The position numbers were made by a program, and so were the translations under genes. A stretch of 64,000 nucleotides of DNA, from positions 25,601 to 89,600 of the forward strand of contig JAEEZS010000071.1 in assembly GCA_016291905.1 (NCBI GenBank), in the 5' to 3' direction. Source of the DNA: Bacteroidaceae bacterium (GTDB lineage Bacteria; Bacteroidota; Bacteroidia; Bacteroidales; Bacteroidaceae). The notes beneath the pieces were generated by a model. The model saw only the letters and a program-made list of their open reading frames with translations. It had not been told where the DNA came from and did no database searches. Shown here in pieces: positions 16,892-25,400 of the stretch (the first letter of the stretch is position 1; every line of letters begins with the position of its first letter).

Positions 16892-17465
16892 GGTGGATTT
16901 CAAACGGCTGTTCATGCGGCTGTGGGGAGTGATTGTCAACCCACGGCAGGCATGGAGCGACATCCTGGAGGAGAACCCCCGACAGGATGTGGCGATGACG
17001 TTTGTCTTTCCGCTGACGTGCCTGTGCGGGTTGGCTATCCTGCTGGGGCGCGTCGTCCGCGATGGCTTTGCCGACGGCGCATTTCTGTATGCCTTCATCG
17101 ACTCCGTCGTGGCCTGCCTGGGGCTGGTGGTGGGGTTCTACCTCTCTACAGCTGTCGTTGACTTGCTGAGTGTCAGGTACCTGCAGCAGGAGCCCGACAG
17201 AAAGCGGTCCGTAATTCTGGTGGGCTATTCGTTCTCGGTGGTGTTTGCGCTGACGCTTCTGGTGGGGCTATTCCCTGAATGGGTGCTGTTCAAATGGGTG
17301 CTGCAGTTTTACGTGGTGTACGTCGTTTGGGCCGGTGCCGAGGTGGTGATGCAGCTGGACGAGGACCGGCGCATGACGTTCAGCCTGCTCACGTCGGCTT
17401 CCATCCTGCTCATTCCATTTCTCATTCAATTTGTATTCAATAAGTTGTCGCTCATCTTTGGCTAA
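16884..17465 (+). CDS. Yip1-domain-like inner-membrane protein
   Basis: A 193-residue polytopic membrane protein with about five predicted hydrophobic helices (around residues 40-55, 65-95, 110-130, 135-150 and 170-190). The N-terminal FKRLFMRLWGVIVNPRQAWSDI followed by a membrane bundle is the pattern of bacterial Yip1-family proteins. The start is uncertain: TTG at 16884 overlaps the preceding gene by 8 bp, GTG at 16893 would remove the overlap, and ATG at 16914 would lose conserved sequence. Function is unknown; it precedes smpB by 18 bp and may share a transcript. Confidence 0.7.
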   Translation: MIKVDFKRLFMRLWGVIVNPRQAWSDILEENPRQDVAMTFVFPLTCLCGLAILLGRVVRDGFADGAFLYAFIDSVVACLGLVVGFYLSTAVVDLLSVRYLQQEPDRKRSVILVGYSFSVVFALTLLVGLFPEWVLFKWVLQFYVVYVVWAGAEVVMQLDEDRRMTFSLLTSASILLIPFLIQFVFNKLSLIFG

Positions 17466-17483
17466 GTCACCATCGTCCCCTAT

Positions 17484-17942
17484 ATGGAAAAGAAACCCTC
17501 TGCCATCAACATAAAGAACAGGAAAGCCTCGTTCGATTACGAGTTTGTCGAGACCTACACGGCAGGCATAGTGCTGACGGGGACGGAGATAAAGTCCATC
17601 CGTCTGGGCAAGGTGAGCCTCGTGGATACCTATTGCTATTTCGTGGGGGGCGAACTGTGGGTGAAGAACATGAACATTGCCGAGTACTTCTACGGCTCGT
17701 ACAACAACCACAATGCCCGTCGTGAGCGCAAGCTGCTGCTAACGAAGAAAGAGCTCCGCTCATTGCTCAATCAAGAGAAGAATCCGGGATTCACGATTGT
17801 CCCCGTCCGGCTGTTCATCAATGAGAAGGGGTTGGCGAAGGTAGTCATCGCCCTTGCAAGGGGAAAGAAGGAGTACGACAAGCGACAGTCTATTAAGGAG
17901 AAGGAGGACCGTCGGGAGATGGACCGCATGTTTAAGCATTAA
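17484..17942 (+). CDS. smpB: SsrA-binding protein
   Basis: Small basic RNA-binding protein that delivers tmRNA to stalled ribosomes in trans-translation. The 152-residue product is of normal length. It has the family signatures [35 protein letters not shown], then [21 protein letters not shown], and a basic C-terminal tail ([20 protein letters not shown]) that reads the empty mRNA channel in the family. It is followed by metH after 24 bp. The tmRNA gene itself is not in the window. Confidence 0.97.
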   Translation: MEKKPSAINIKNRKASFDYEFVETYTAGIVLTGTEIKSIRLGKVSLVDTYCYFVGGELWVKNMNIAEYFYGSYNNHNARRERKLLLTKKELRSLLNQEKNPGFTIVPVRLFINEKGLAKVVIALARGKKEYDKRQSIKEKEDRREMDRMFKH

Positions 17943-17966
17943 GTAATCGTTTTTTCTGCAAGGTAT

Positions 17967-20756
17967 ATGAAGACGCTGTCACAGCTTGTGCGCGAACGTG
18001 TCATGCTCCTCGACGGAGCCACGGGCACTATGGTGCAGCAGTATGGCATGGCTACGGGAAATAACGATATGCTCTCCCTGACGCATCCCGAGATAATCGA
18101 GGACATCCATTCGCGCTACCTGTGTGCTGGGGCCGATATTATTGAGACGTGCACGTTCAATGCCCAGCGTATTTCGTTGGTTGACTGCGATGCGGCAGAC
18201 AAGGTGTGCGACATCAACCGTGCCGCAGTGGCTATTGCCCGCCGTATGGCTGATGCGTTTTCCACGGAGCAGAAACCTCGTTTTGTGGCAGGCTCCATAG
18301 GGCCTACGGGCAAGACGCTCTCTATGAGCCCTGACGTCAACGACCCGGCGTTTCGGGCCATTTCGTTCGATGAACTCTCCGAGGCTTACGTCGAGCAGAT
18401 GGCGGTGATGCTGGAGGGTGGTGTGGATGCGCTGCTCATCGAGACTATCTTTGACACACTCAACGCTAAGGCTGCACTTTGTGCGGCCCAGACAGCTATG
18501 CAGCAGACGGGGCGCACGGTGCCTGTGATGCTTTCGGTGACCATCAGCGATAATGCCGGACGCACCCTTTCGGGACAGACGCTCGAGGCTTTCCTTGCCT
18601 CTGTCAGCACGTATGACGTCTTCTCTGTGGGACTCAACTGCTCGTTTGGCCCTGCGCAGATGAAACCTTACCTGCGTGAGATTGCTGCCAAAGCTCCTTA
18701 TTACATCTCTTGTTATCCCAATGCTGGTTTGCCGAATGCTCTCGGCAATTACGATACCACTCCCGAGGAATGGGCCTCAATGACATCTGAATTCCTTGAC
18801 GAAGGACTTGTGAACATTATCGGAGGCTGCTGCGGCACGACGGACGAGTTTATTGCCGCACTTGCGCCGCGTCTTGCTGATGCCCGTCCCCACACACTTC
18901 CTGACCACCGCCGTCAGGCGTTGTTTCTCTCGGGTTTGGAGCCCTTGTGCCCTCTGGAAGGGGTGGGAGAGGGTAGTTCCTTTGTCAACGTGGGTGAACG
19001 TTGCAACGTGGCTGGCTCTCGCAAGTTCCTGCGTCTGATTTCCGAGCATAACTACGCCGAAGCTATCGCCATTGCCCGCCGTCAAGTGGACGACGGAGCC
19101 CTAATGCTTGACATAAATATGGACGATGGACTCCTTGACGCCCGTGTCGAGATGGAGCATTTCCTCCGTCTCTTGGCTGCCGAGCCGGATGTCGCGCGCG
19201 TTCCTTTTATGATTGACTCTTCCAATTGGGAGGTTATTACGGTTGCCTTGAAGTGCATACAGGGGAAGCCCGTGGTGAATTCCATTTCTTTGAAAGAGGG
19301 AGAAGAGCCATTCCTTCGCCATGCCAGTGAACTTCGTCGTCTGGGGGCTGCCGTTGTCGTGATGGCGTTTGACGAGCAGGGACAGGCTACCACCTATGAG
19401 CGCAAGATCAGCATCTGCAAGAGAGCCTATCACCTGCTGACTCGGGAGGTGGGGATGAATTCTTCCGACATTATCTTCGACCCCAATATCTTGGCTGTCG
19501 GCACGGGCATCGCCGAACATAATACTTACGCCCTTGACTTTATTCGTGCTGCCCAATGGATACGGGAAAATCTCCCTGGCGCTCATGTCAGCGGAGGCGT
19601 CAGTAATCTCTCCTTTGCCTTCCGAGGTAATAACCCATTGCGCGAGGCCATGCACGCCGTGTTCCTTTTCCATGCCGTCAAGGCGGGAATGGATATGGCC
19701 ATTGTAAATCCTTCTACGTCGGTGCAGTATGCCGATATTCCTTCGGAAGAGTTGGCGCTGATAGAAGACTTGATTCTTGCTCGTCGCCCCGATGCCACCG
19801 AGCGGTTGACAGATTATCTGAGGGACAAGGCGAAGGACGAAGTAAAAGAGGGTACAGCAAACACCACTACTCCCTTATCTCAAACCTCAGCCCCAGAACC
19901 CTCCTTAGAAACTCGCTTACAGCAGGCTCTTGTGCAGGGTGATGCCTCTCATTTAGAGAAAGACCTAGCCGTGGCACTTGCAGTCTATCCCTCGCCTGTG
20001 GCAATTATCGAAGGGCCACTGATGGATGGCATGAACAGGGTGGGAGAGCTCTTCGGAGCCGGAAAGATGTTTCTTCCACAAGTGGTGAAGGCTGCCCGCA
20101 CCATGAAGGAGGCTGTCCGTATTCTGCAACCGTCAATCGATGTAATGCAGAACTCTCATGCTGTGGGCTGCACCTGTCCCGAGTGTTCGCGTCTTCCCTC
20201 CCGTCCAACAGGAAAAACGCTTGTTCCCTCTTCTGCAAAGGAGAAACAGAAAGTGCTGTTAGCTACGGTGAAGGGCGATGTTCACGATATCGGAAAGAAC
20301 ATTGTCAGCGTTGTGATGGCGTGTAACGGATATTCTATCATCGACATGGGAGTGATGGTCCCAGCAGAGGATATCGTACGCAAGGCGTTGGAGTGCCGCC
20401 CCGACATCATCGGACTTTCAGGACTGATTACCCCGTCGCTTGGCGAAATGGTTACCGTGGCAGAGCAGCTTCAAGCCGCTGGACTGCGTGTCCCGCTGAT
20501 GATTGGTGGCGCGACAACCAGCGACATGCACACCGCCTTAAAAATTGCTCCCATCTACGACGCGCCGGTAGTTCATGTGAAGGATGCTTCGCAGAATTCG
20601 CGTATTGCTGCGCAGCTGCTCAATCCGTCGGCTCACGATGCGTTTGTTTCATCGCTTCGTCAACATCAGTCTGAACTCCGTGAGCAATTTGCCTCCCGTC
20701 AGCAGGATTTACTCTCTCTTGAAGAGGCTCGCCGACACCGCCCCAAACTATGGTGA
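17967..20756 (+). CDS. metH: Cobalamin-dependent methionine synthase without reactivation domain
   Basis: Transfers the methyl group of 5-methyltetrahydrofolate via cobalamin to homocysteine. Domains in order: homocysteine-binding barrel with Zn ligands C225 (GLNCSFG) and C288/C289 (GGCCGTT); pterin-binding barrel; helical cap; Rossmann B12 domain with the cobalt-ligand H773 in VKGDVHDIGKN. The protein ends at residue 929, just after the B12 domain; the C-terminal AdoMet-binding reactivation domain of about 1220-residue MetH enzymes is absent. It ends cleanly at a domain boundary, so it is a short form rather than a broken gene. Oddities: GERCNVAGSRKF where Thr is usual for the Cys, and a C-x-C-x2-C insertion (C735, C737, C740) between cap and B12 domain. 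Confidence 0.94.
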   Translation: MKTLSQLVRERVMLLDGATGTMVQQYGMATGNNDMLSLTHPEIIEDIHSRYLCAGADIIETCTFNAQRISLVDCDAADKVCDINRAAVAIARRMADAFSTEQKPRFVAGSIGPTGKTLSMSPDVNDPAFRAISFDELSEAYVEQMAVMLEGGVDALLIETIFDTLNAKAALCAAQTAMQQTGRTVPVMLSVTISDNAGRTLSGQTLEAFLASVSTYDVFSVGLNCSFGPAQMKPYLREIAAKAPYYISCYPNAGLPNALGNYDTTPEEWASMTSEFLDEGLVNIIGGCCGTTDEFIAALAPRLADARPHTLPDHRRQALFLSGLEPLCPLEGVGEGSSFVNVGERCNVAGSRKFLRLISEHNYAEAIAIARRQVDDGALMLDINMDDGLLDARVEMEHFLRLLAAEPDVARVPFMIDSSNWEVITVALKCIQGKPVVNSISLKEGEEPFLRHASELRRLGAAVVVMAFDEQGQATTYERKISICKRAYHLLTREVGMNSSDIIFDPNILAVGTGIAEHNTYALDFIRAAQWIRENLPGAHVSGGVSNLSFAFRGNNPLREAMHAVFLFHAVKAGMDMAIVNPSTSVQYADIPSEELALIEDLILARRPDATERLTDYLRDKAKDEVKEGTANTTTPLSQTSAPEPSLETRLQQALVQGDASHLEKDLAVALAVYPSPVAIIEGPLMDGMNRVGELFGAGKMFLPQVVKAARTMKEAVRILQPSIDVMQNSHAVGCTCPECSRLPSRPTGKTLVPSSAKEKQKVLLATVKGDVHDIGKNIVSVVMACNGYSIIDMGVMVPAEDIVRKALECRPDIIGLSGLITPSLGEMVTVAEQLQAAGLRVPLMIGGATTSDMHTALKIAPIYDAPVVHVKDASQNSRIAAQLLNPSAHDAFVSSLRQHQSELREQFASRQQDLLSLEEARRHRPKLW

Positions 20757-20823
20757 GGAGGCGAAAAAGCATTTTTTAACAAAAAAATAGCCAAAAAATA
20801 TGTTTTATAACATAAAAACGCAG

Positions 20824-20831
20824 TAACTTTG
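20824..20831 (+). promoter_or_regulatory. -7 element of the DUF2582 gene
   Basis: TAACTTTG at 20824-20831 matches the Bacteroidota -7 consensus, 69 bp before the ATG at 20900. No good TTTG was found at the -33 position, so the match is partial. Confidence 0.45.
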
Positions 20832-20899
20832 CAGCGTTTTTAGGTAACGCCATGCTTAATGAGTGGCAAAGTATTAACTAAACAAAAGAAAAAACAACT

Positions 20900-21100
20900 A
20901 TGTTAGAGACGAAAGTTGGTGAGTTCGCAGGCCTCATTTGGAATGCACTCAACGAGAACGCAATGAACCTGAAGGACCTTAAAAAGGCTACGAAGATCAA
21001 GAAGAACGAGGAGCTTTTCCTGGGTCTTGGCTGGCTTCTTCGCGAAGGTAAGCTCAACGCTACCGAGACGGAAGAAGACGTGGTTTATTCCCTGAAGTAA
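20900..21100 (+). CDS. DUF2582 winged-helix protein
   Basis: A 66-residue protein consisting of one winged helix-turn-helix domain of the DUF2582 family common in Bacteroidota (VGEFAGLIWNALNENAMNLKDLKKATKIKKNEELFLGLGWLLREGKL). The helices and the wing (KLNATETEEDVVYSLK) span the whole protein. It is monocistronic, with its own promoter element and a strong intrinsic terminator 50 bp downstream. Nucleic-acid binding is likely from the fold; targets are unknown. Confidence 0.85.
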   Translation: MLETKVGEFAGLIWNALNENAMNLKDLKKATKIKKNEELFLGLGWLLREGKLNATETEEDVVYSLK

Positions 21101-21149
21101 TTCCCCTACCGTAAATTCGAAGACGTTACTATCCCAAGCGTTTACGGAT

Positions 21150-21180
21150 CGCTGGCAATCTTTTTTGCCAGCGGTTTTTA
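21150..21180 (+). terminator. Intrinsic terminator after the DUF2582 gene
   Basis: Nine-bp stem CGCTGGCAA (21150-21158) / TTGCCAGCG (21165-21173) followed by GTTTTTA. Confidence 0.85.
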
Positions 21181-21187
21181 TTTAAAT

Positions 21188-21223
21188 GATAGCCTCGCTA
21201 CCAACATTGGCAGCGAGGCTATC
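21188..21223 (-). terminator. Hairpin downstream of the C1 aminopeptidase gene
   Basis: Perfect 12-bp inverted repeat (21188-21199 and 21212-21223) about 59 bp beyond the stop of the minus-strand peptidase gene. The following minus-strand sequence is AT-rich rather than a clean U tract. It lies back-to-back with the plus-strand terminator at 21150-21180. Confidence 0.6.
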
Positions 21224-21281
21224 GCTTGTGGGTCTAATGGGTTTAATGGGCCTTCAATTTATGGGGCCCAGTAGTGGGGTT

Positions 21282-22469
21282 TTACTTGATGCCCAGCTTG
21301 CGCTTGATGTCCTTGGGCACAGCGTCCTTGTGGAGGAGGATGTTGATGGTCTTGTAGGCCACAAAGGGCTTGGAAACGTACCATAAGCCTTTGTGAGGAC
21401 CGGTCGAGCCCCACGAGTTCTTCATCATGAACCACTCCTTACCGTCCTCATCTTTGGCGATGCCGTAGATGATCATGCCATGGTCGTCGGTGGTCTCCCA
21501 GTTGTCATAGCCCTTCTGGCGGAGCTCCTGGGTGATTTCGAGTTCTTTGATGGCCTTCTTTTGGGGCTCACCCTTGCCGTTGTCGCCTGTCCAGCGAACG
21601 GCATCGCTGCCTTCCTTGCTCTCTACCTTGGTGTCGGGCACGGTAACGGTGGCCGTTCTGCTGTCAAAACCGCGCTCGCTGACGTCAGCACCCCAGGCGA
21701 AGGTGTAGCCGTTGCGCACGGCATAGTCCATCACCTCCATGAACTCGTCGAGCGGCAGGTTGTACGAGAGGCCCCAGCGCCAGTTGTCCTGAACCTCAAT
21801 GACAAACTGCTCGTAGAACGGCTGGTGGTTGAAGGAGGTGAGGCTCACGTAGTCATCGGGGTTGATGCCGAGGTACTGCACGAAGCTCTTCGGGGTGTAC
21901 TGCTTGCCCTTGTATTCGAAGGTTTCGGGCATCTCGCCAAAGTAGTGGCCGAAGATGCTCTTGAGGTCTTCCTTCCACACGGGGTTGGGGTTCTTGATGC
22001 CCTCGGAAGAGATGGTCTTGACGACGGCTCCAGCCACCTTCATCAGCTGGGTGAAGTTGAAGAGCGAGTCACCATAGAGCGTGACGGGGTAAGGCATGAT
22101 GCCTTCAGGGATAATGCCGTAGTGCTTCAGGCAGTAGACTGCGTCGTAGAACGAGCCGCCTTCCGAGAAACTGATGTCGCCATGTGTGCGGACAGCCTTG
22201 TCGGCACGGTCCAGATAGGTGTTGTAAGCAAGGAACGACTCGCAAAGGTCAAACTCACCCTTGCCCATGCGGAGCAGTTCGCTCTCAAAGAAGCCCAGCG
22301 AGCTGTAGGCCCAGCAGGTGCCGCTGCGGTGCTGATCCTTGACGGAGGTAACGGCGTTCTCGACGACGGGGGTGAACTCAGGTTTCTTCTCGTCCTTCTT
22401 CTCGTCCTGAGCGAAGGTAACGTTGGGCAGCAACAAGGCAATGGCTGCCAAAGCAATCAGTCTTTTCAT
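21282..22469 (-). CDS. Secreted C1-family aminopeptidase (PepC/bleomycin hydrolase type)
   Basis: A 395-residue papain-like cysteine peptidase with an N-terminal signal peptide (MKRLIALAAIALLLPNVTFAQ), which places it in the periplasm or outside rather than the cytosol where classical PepC works. The catalytic triad is visible: Cys52 in RSGTCWAYSS, His in TTDDHGMIIYG and Asn in FMMKNSWGS. The Gln of the oxyanion hole is in VKDQHRSGTC. The C-terminal extension ends KRKLGIK. It is monocistronic, ends toward a 12-bp hairpin and is divergent from the epimerase gene. A -7-like TACTTTTG is present on the minus strand near 22519-22512. Confidence 0.92.
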   Translation of the reverse strand: MKRLIALAAIALLLPNVTFAQDEKKDEKKPEFTPVVENAVTSVKDQHRSGTCWAYSSLGFFESELLRMGKGEFDLCESFLAYNTYLDRADKAVRTHGDISFSEGGSFYDAVYCLKHYGIIPEGIMPYPVTLYGDSLFNFTQLMKVAGAVVKTISSEGIKNPNPVWKEDLKSIFGHYFGEMPETFEYKGKQYTPKSFVQYLGINPDDYVSLTSFNHQPFYEQFVIEVQDNWRWGLSYNLPLDEFMEVMDYAVRNGYTFAWGADVSERGFDSRTATVTVPDTKVESKEGSDAVRWTGDNGKGEPQKKAIKELEITQELRQKGYDNWETTDDHGMIIYGIAKDEDGKEWFMMKNSWGSTGPHKGLWYVSKPFVAYKTINILLHKDAVPKDIKRKLGIK

Positions 22470-22562
22470 GTTTTTTCAGTTGTTTTGATTGGGTTTTTAC
22501 ACAATTTGGCGCAAAAGTAACGAAATTTTTGCAATTACTACGCCTGTGGCTCGTTTTTTTCC

Positions 22563-22570
22563 TATCTTTG
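22563..22570 (+). promoter_or_regulatory. -7 element of the epimerase gene
   Basis: TATCTTTG at 22563-22570, 30 bp before the ATG at 22600. The region where TTTG would be expected is not a good match. Confidence 0.5.
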
Positions 22571-22599
22571 CAAGAAAATAAACGCAGAAATCCGAATAT

Positions 22600-23580
22600 A
22601 TGAAGATACTTGTTACGGGAGCAGCCGGATTTATCGGTTCGAAGCTTGCCTACCTGCTGGCAAAGCGGGGCGACGATGTCGTCGGCATCGACAATATCAA
22701 CGATTATTACGACATCCGTCTGAAGCAGGGACGCCTCGACGAATTTGGCCGTGAATTCCGCTTCATCCGCATGGACCTCACCGACCGTGAAGGACTGAGC
22801 CGCCTCTTTGCCGACGAGCATTTCGACAAAGTTGTCAACCTTGCTGCCCAGGCCGGCGTGCGCTATAGCATCACCAACCCCTACGCCTACCTCGACAGCA
22901 ACCTCGTAGGCTTCATGAACATCCTGGAGTGCTGCCGCCATAACGGCGTGAAGTATCTCGTCTATGCCTCTTCCAGCTCCGTCTATGGGCTGAACAGCAA
23001 GGTGCCCTTCAGCGAGGACGACAAGGTCGACACGCCCGTCAGCCTCTATGCTGCTACCAAGAAAGCCAACGAGGGGATGGCTCACGCCTACAGCAAGCTC
23101 TACGGCCTGCCCACGACAGGCCTCCGCTTTTTCACCGTCTATGGGCCTTGGGGACGGCCCGATATGGCGCCCATGCTCTTTGCCCGTGCCATCAGTCACG
23201 GCGAGCCCATCAAGGTGTTCAATCACGGCAACCTCAGCCGCGACTTCACCTATATTGACGATATTGTCAATGGCACTATCGGCGTCATAGACCGCGTGCC
23301 CGTGGCTGCCGAGTGCCCCAACGAGGTGCCCGCAAAGGTCTATAACATTGGTTGTTCCAACCCTGTCAAGTTGATGGACTTCATTCAGGAGATTGAGCAG
23401 GCTCTCGGCGTAGAAGCCAAGAAGGAGTTCCTGCCCATGCAGGTGGGCGATGTCTATCAGACCTATGCCGACACCACCCGTCTCGAAACCGAAGTGGGCT
23501 ACAAGCCCTCCATCACCCTCCACGAGGGCATCACCCGTTTCATCGCCTGGTACAAGTCCGACAAAAACCCGCTTCGTTAA
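22600..23580 (+). CDS. NAD-dependent nucleotide-sugar epimerase, UDP-glucuronate 4-epimerase-like
   Basis: A 326-residue extended short-chain dehydrogenase/reductase. It has the NAD motif GAAGFIGSKLAYLL at the N-terminus, ASSSSVYG and the catalytic YAATKKANE (YxxxK) and a C-terminal sugar-nucleotide domain (FFTVYGPWGRPDMAPMLF, SRDFTYIDDIV). The PWGRPDMA pattern is that of UDP-glucuronate 4-epimerases (galacturonate formation for surface polysaccharide); substrate specificity is inferred. It is followed 1 bp later by the PI-PLC-like gene, so the two are probably one operon, although no functional link is obvious. Confidence 0.88.
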   Translation: MKILVTGAAGFIGSKLAYLLAKRGDDVVGIDNINDYYDIRLKQGRLDEFGREFRFIRMDLTDREGLSRLFADEHFDKVVNLAAQAGVRYSITNPYAYLDSNLVGFMNILECCRHNGVKYLVYASSSSVYGLNSKVPFSEDDKVDTPVSLYAATKKANEGMAHAYSKLYGLPTTGLRFFTVYGPWGRPDMAPMLFARAISHGEPIKVFNHGNLSRDFTYIDDIVNGTIGVIDRVPVAAECPNEVPAKVYNIGCSNPVKLMDFIQEIEQALGVEAKKEFLPMQVGDVYQTYADTTRLETEVGYKPSITLHEGITRFIAWYKSDKNPLR

Positions 23581-23581
23581 A

Positions 23582-24808
23582 ATGAAAAATGACGTTTTTC
23601 ATTCTTCATTAAAAACAGTTATCGCCCTTTGCCTGCTCTTCTCCTTGCAGGCAAGTGCCGCGGGCTGGATGAGCCGCTTGCCTGACGACACCTATGTGGC
23701 AGTCGTCTCTATTCCTGGGGCACACGATGCCGCTACGGGCAGCGGGTGGGCTACCGACTACGCCGACTTGGGCGACAGCTTTGCCCGCACGCAGGAGTTG
23801 AACCTTGCCGAGTTGTGGCGCATAGGCGTGCGTGCCTTCGACCTTCGTCCCTGCACCCGCGAGGGCTATCTGAACATCAATCACGGCATCATTCCCACCA
23901 ACGTGCGTTTCGACAAGGCGCTCTACCTGCTACGCGACTCGCTCCTTGCCAATCCGTCGGAATTCGTTGTCATTCATCTGCTGCACGAAACGGATGGCGA
24001 CCAGGTGGAAGGGACGTACAACCAGCAGCTCCTTGATGTGCTGGGCATGGATGGGCTGAAGGACTTCTTCGTGGCTTTCCGTAAAGACCTCACGGTGGCT
24101 GACATGCGCGGCAAGATGCTGCTGCTCAGCCGCGATGTTTATTCCTCCAAACCTGTTGGGGGCTTCATCCGCAACTGGTCTCACAGCGCCACGTGGGACA
24201 GCATGACGAAGGGGCAGATTACGGGCACCTCAACGGCAGCTGCTTCCCTCTACATGCAGGATTACTATGAGACTTATGCCGACGGGGCTCTCGACACGAA
24301 AATCAACGCGATGACGCGTCTGCTGCGATTCAGCACCTCCCACGCAACCACTTCGACGAGCAGCATCCGCTGGGTGATGAACTTCGCCTCTGCCTATTCG
24401 CAGGTGGTTTTCCTCTTCGGCTACACCATTTCTTCCAGCGACGGTTATCGCGACAATGCCGTCCACACCCATGCTGCTATCCTTGATTTCCTGCGCGACA
24501 ACGCCGCAGGCCCTACGGGAATCCTCTTTATGGACTATGCCGGCGCAGATAAATCGAACGGCTTCGACACACGCGGCAAGGAGTTGGTAGAGGCCGTCAT
24601 TGCTAACAATTTTGGCTATTTGGACGATATGTCGGGCATCCATTCCCCCTCCTCTCCATCCAGCCCCTCTGCGAATCGGGCAGGGGAGACGGCGCAGCCC
24701 GTTGCTTTCTATTCCCTCTTGGGCAAGCGCCTCTCCGCCCCACGCCGAGGCGAAATCTGCCTTGTCCGCTACTCCGACGGTACCGTCCATAAAATGCTTT
24801 ATAAATAA
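23582..24808 (+). CDS. Secreted phosphatidylinositol-specific phospholipase C-like protein
   Basis: A 408-residue exported protein with a signal peptide (hydrophobic segment VIALCLLFSLQASAAG, about residues 13-28) and a PI-PLC X-type barrel. The first catalytic His is in SIPGAHDAATG, followed by LWRIGVRAFDLRPC and NINHGII (second His region). Such enzymes cleave phosphatidylinositol or GPI anchors; relatives in Bacteroidota are common and their substrates are unproven. After a Ser/Pro-rich linker (PSSPSSPSA) the C-terminus reads FYSLLGKRLSAPRRGEICLV and ends KMLYK, similar in layout to the short C-terminal sorting-like domains of Bacteroidota secreted proteins. The ATG at 23582 directly follows the epimerase stop. 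Confidence 0.85.
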   Translation: MKNDVFHSSLKTVIALCLLFSLQASAAGWMSRLPDDTYVAVVSIPGAHDAATGSGWATDYADLGDSFARTQELNLAELWRIGVRAFDLRPCTREGYLNINHGIIPTNVRFDKALYLLRDSLLANPSEFVVIHLLHETDGDQVEGTYNQQLLDVLGMDGLKDFFVAFRKDLTVADMRGKMLLLSRDVYSSKPVGGFIRNWSHSATWDSMTKGQITGTSTAAASLYMQDYYETYADGALDTKINAMTRLLRFSTSHATTSTSSIRWVMNFASAYSQVVFLFGYTISSSDGYRDNAVHTHAAILDFLRDNAAGPTGILFMDYAGADKSNGFDTRGKELVEAVIANNFGYLDDMSGIHSPSSPSSPSANRAGETAQPVAFYSLLGKRLSAPRRGEICLVRYSDGTVHKMLYK

Positions 24809-24840
24809 AATCTCATTTTCTTATCTCCCAAAGCCGTTGG

Positions 24841-24906
24841 GACACGTGTCCCAACGGGTTAGGTAAGGTGTCCCAACGGGTTAGGACACGTGTCCTAACG
24901 GGTTTA
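24841..24906. repeat. 22-bp tandem repeat array C (3 units)
   Basis: Three 22-bp units at 24841, 24863 and 24885 with core GTGTCCCAACGGGTTAG. Units 1 and 3 contain the palindromes GGACACGTGTCC/GACACGTGTC. It occupies the gap between the PI-PLC-like gene and the nucleotidyltransferase gene; the remaining sequence to 25020 shows nothing recognisable. Confidence 0.88.
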
Positions 24907-25023
24907 GTACAATAACTTTTGCCTGCGCTGAGATTACAATCCCTTTGATTTGTACGGAATAACGTCTTAAATCCTCTTTTGAAGGCTTTTTGTTAGGCAA
25001 CGGCTCAGAAAAACTCAAATTAA

Positions 25024-25055
25024 TTTGCTTTTTCGCTCGGCTCGCACTAACTTTG
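25024..25055 (+). promoter_or_regulatory. Promoter of the nucleotidyltransferase/HEPN pair
   Basis: TTTG at 25024-25027, 20-bp spacer, TAACTTTG at 25048-25055, 21 bp before the ATG at 25077. The spacer CTTTTTCGCTCGGCTCGCAC is a diverged relative of the repeated promoter block at 6.8 and 15.4-15.6 kb. Confidence 0.7.
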
Positions 25056-25076
25056 TGCGCGAAAACCGAATGCGAA

Positions 25077-25400
25077 ATGGAAAAAGCACAGGTTATAGAT
25101 AACATTCGTCAAGTGGCAGCACGTGTATTGCCCAAGGGCAGTACGCTCTACCTCTACGGCTCGCGTGCGCGAGGCGACTTCCACGACGACTCTGATTGGG
25201 ATTTGCTCCTGCTGCTCGACAAACCTACGGCAAGCTACAAGGAAAAAGACGACGTTGAGTTTCCTTTTGTAGATATGGGTTGGGAAATGGGTGAAGATAT
25301 CAGCGCTCATGCCTTCACGAAAGACCAATGGTATAATGGCCCTCGCACGCTGTTCCACTATAATGTTGAACGAGATAAACAGCTATTGTATGAGTCTTAA
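25077..25400 (+). CDS. MntA-like nucleotidyltransferase
   Basis: A 107-residue minimal nucleotidyltransferase of the polymerase-beta superfamily. The motif GS-x10-DxD is complete (G28, S29, D40, D42 in YGSRARGDFHDDSDWD). A third acidic position is likely in the segment DVEFPFVDMG. In the MntA/HepT type of toxin-antitoxin systems such a protein is the antitoxin and modifies a HEPN-domain toxin with AMP. Here the next gene overlaps by 11 bp and encodes a HEPN-domain protein, which supports that role by arrangement. The chosen ATG is 21 bp after the -7 element; the longer ORF from 24990 would start upstream of the promoter. Confidence 0.82.
   Translation: MEKAQVIDNIRQVAARVLPKGSTLYLYGSRARGDFHDDSDWDLLLLLDKPTASYKEKDDVEFPFVDMGWEMGEDISAHAFTKDQWYNGPRTLFHYNVERDKQLLYES

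Noticed and set aside
17943..17966. Cobalamin or SAM riboswitch in front of metH
   Set aside because: The gap to smpB is only 24 bp; there is no room for a riboswitch.
17967..20756. metH as a truncated pseudogene
   Set aside because: The protein ends exactly at a domain boundary with all catalytic residues intact; short MetH forms are known in Bacteroidales.
21393..22520. 375-residue open frame on the plus strand opposite the C1 aminopeptidase
   Set aside because: Antisense of a gene with an intact signal peptide and catalytic triad; no family motif in the translation.
22378..23523. 381-residue minus-strand frame spanning the epimerase and the promoter region
   Set aside because: Antisense of an intact epimerase; runs across two promoters.
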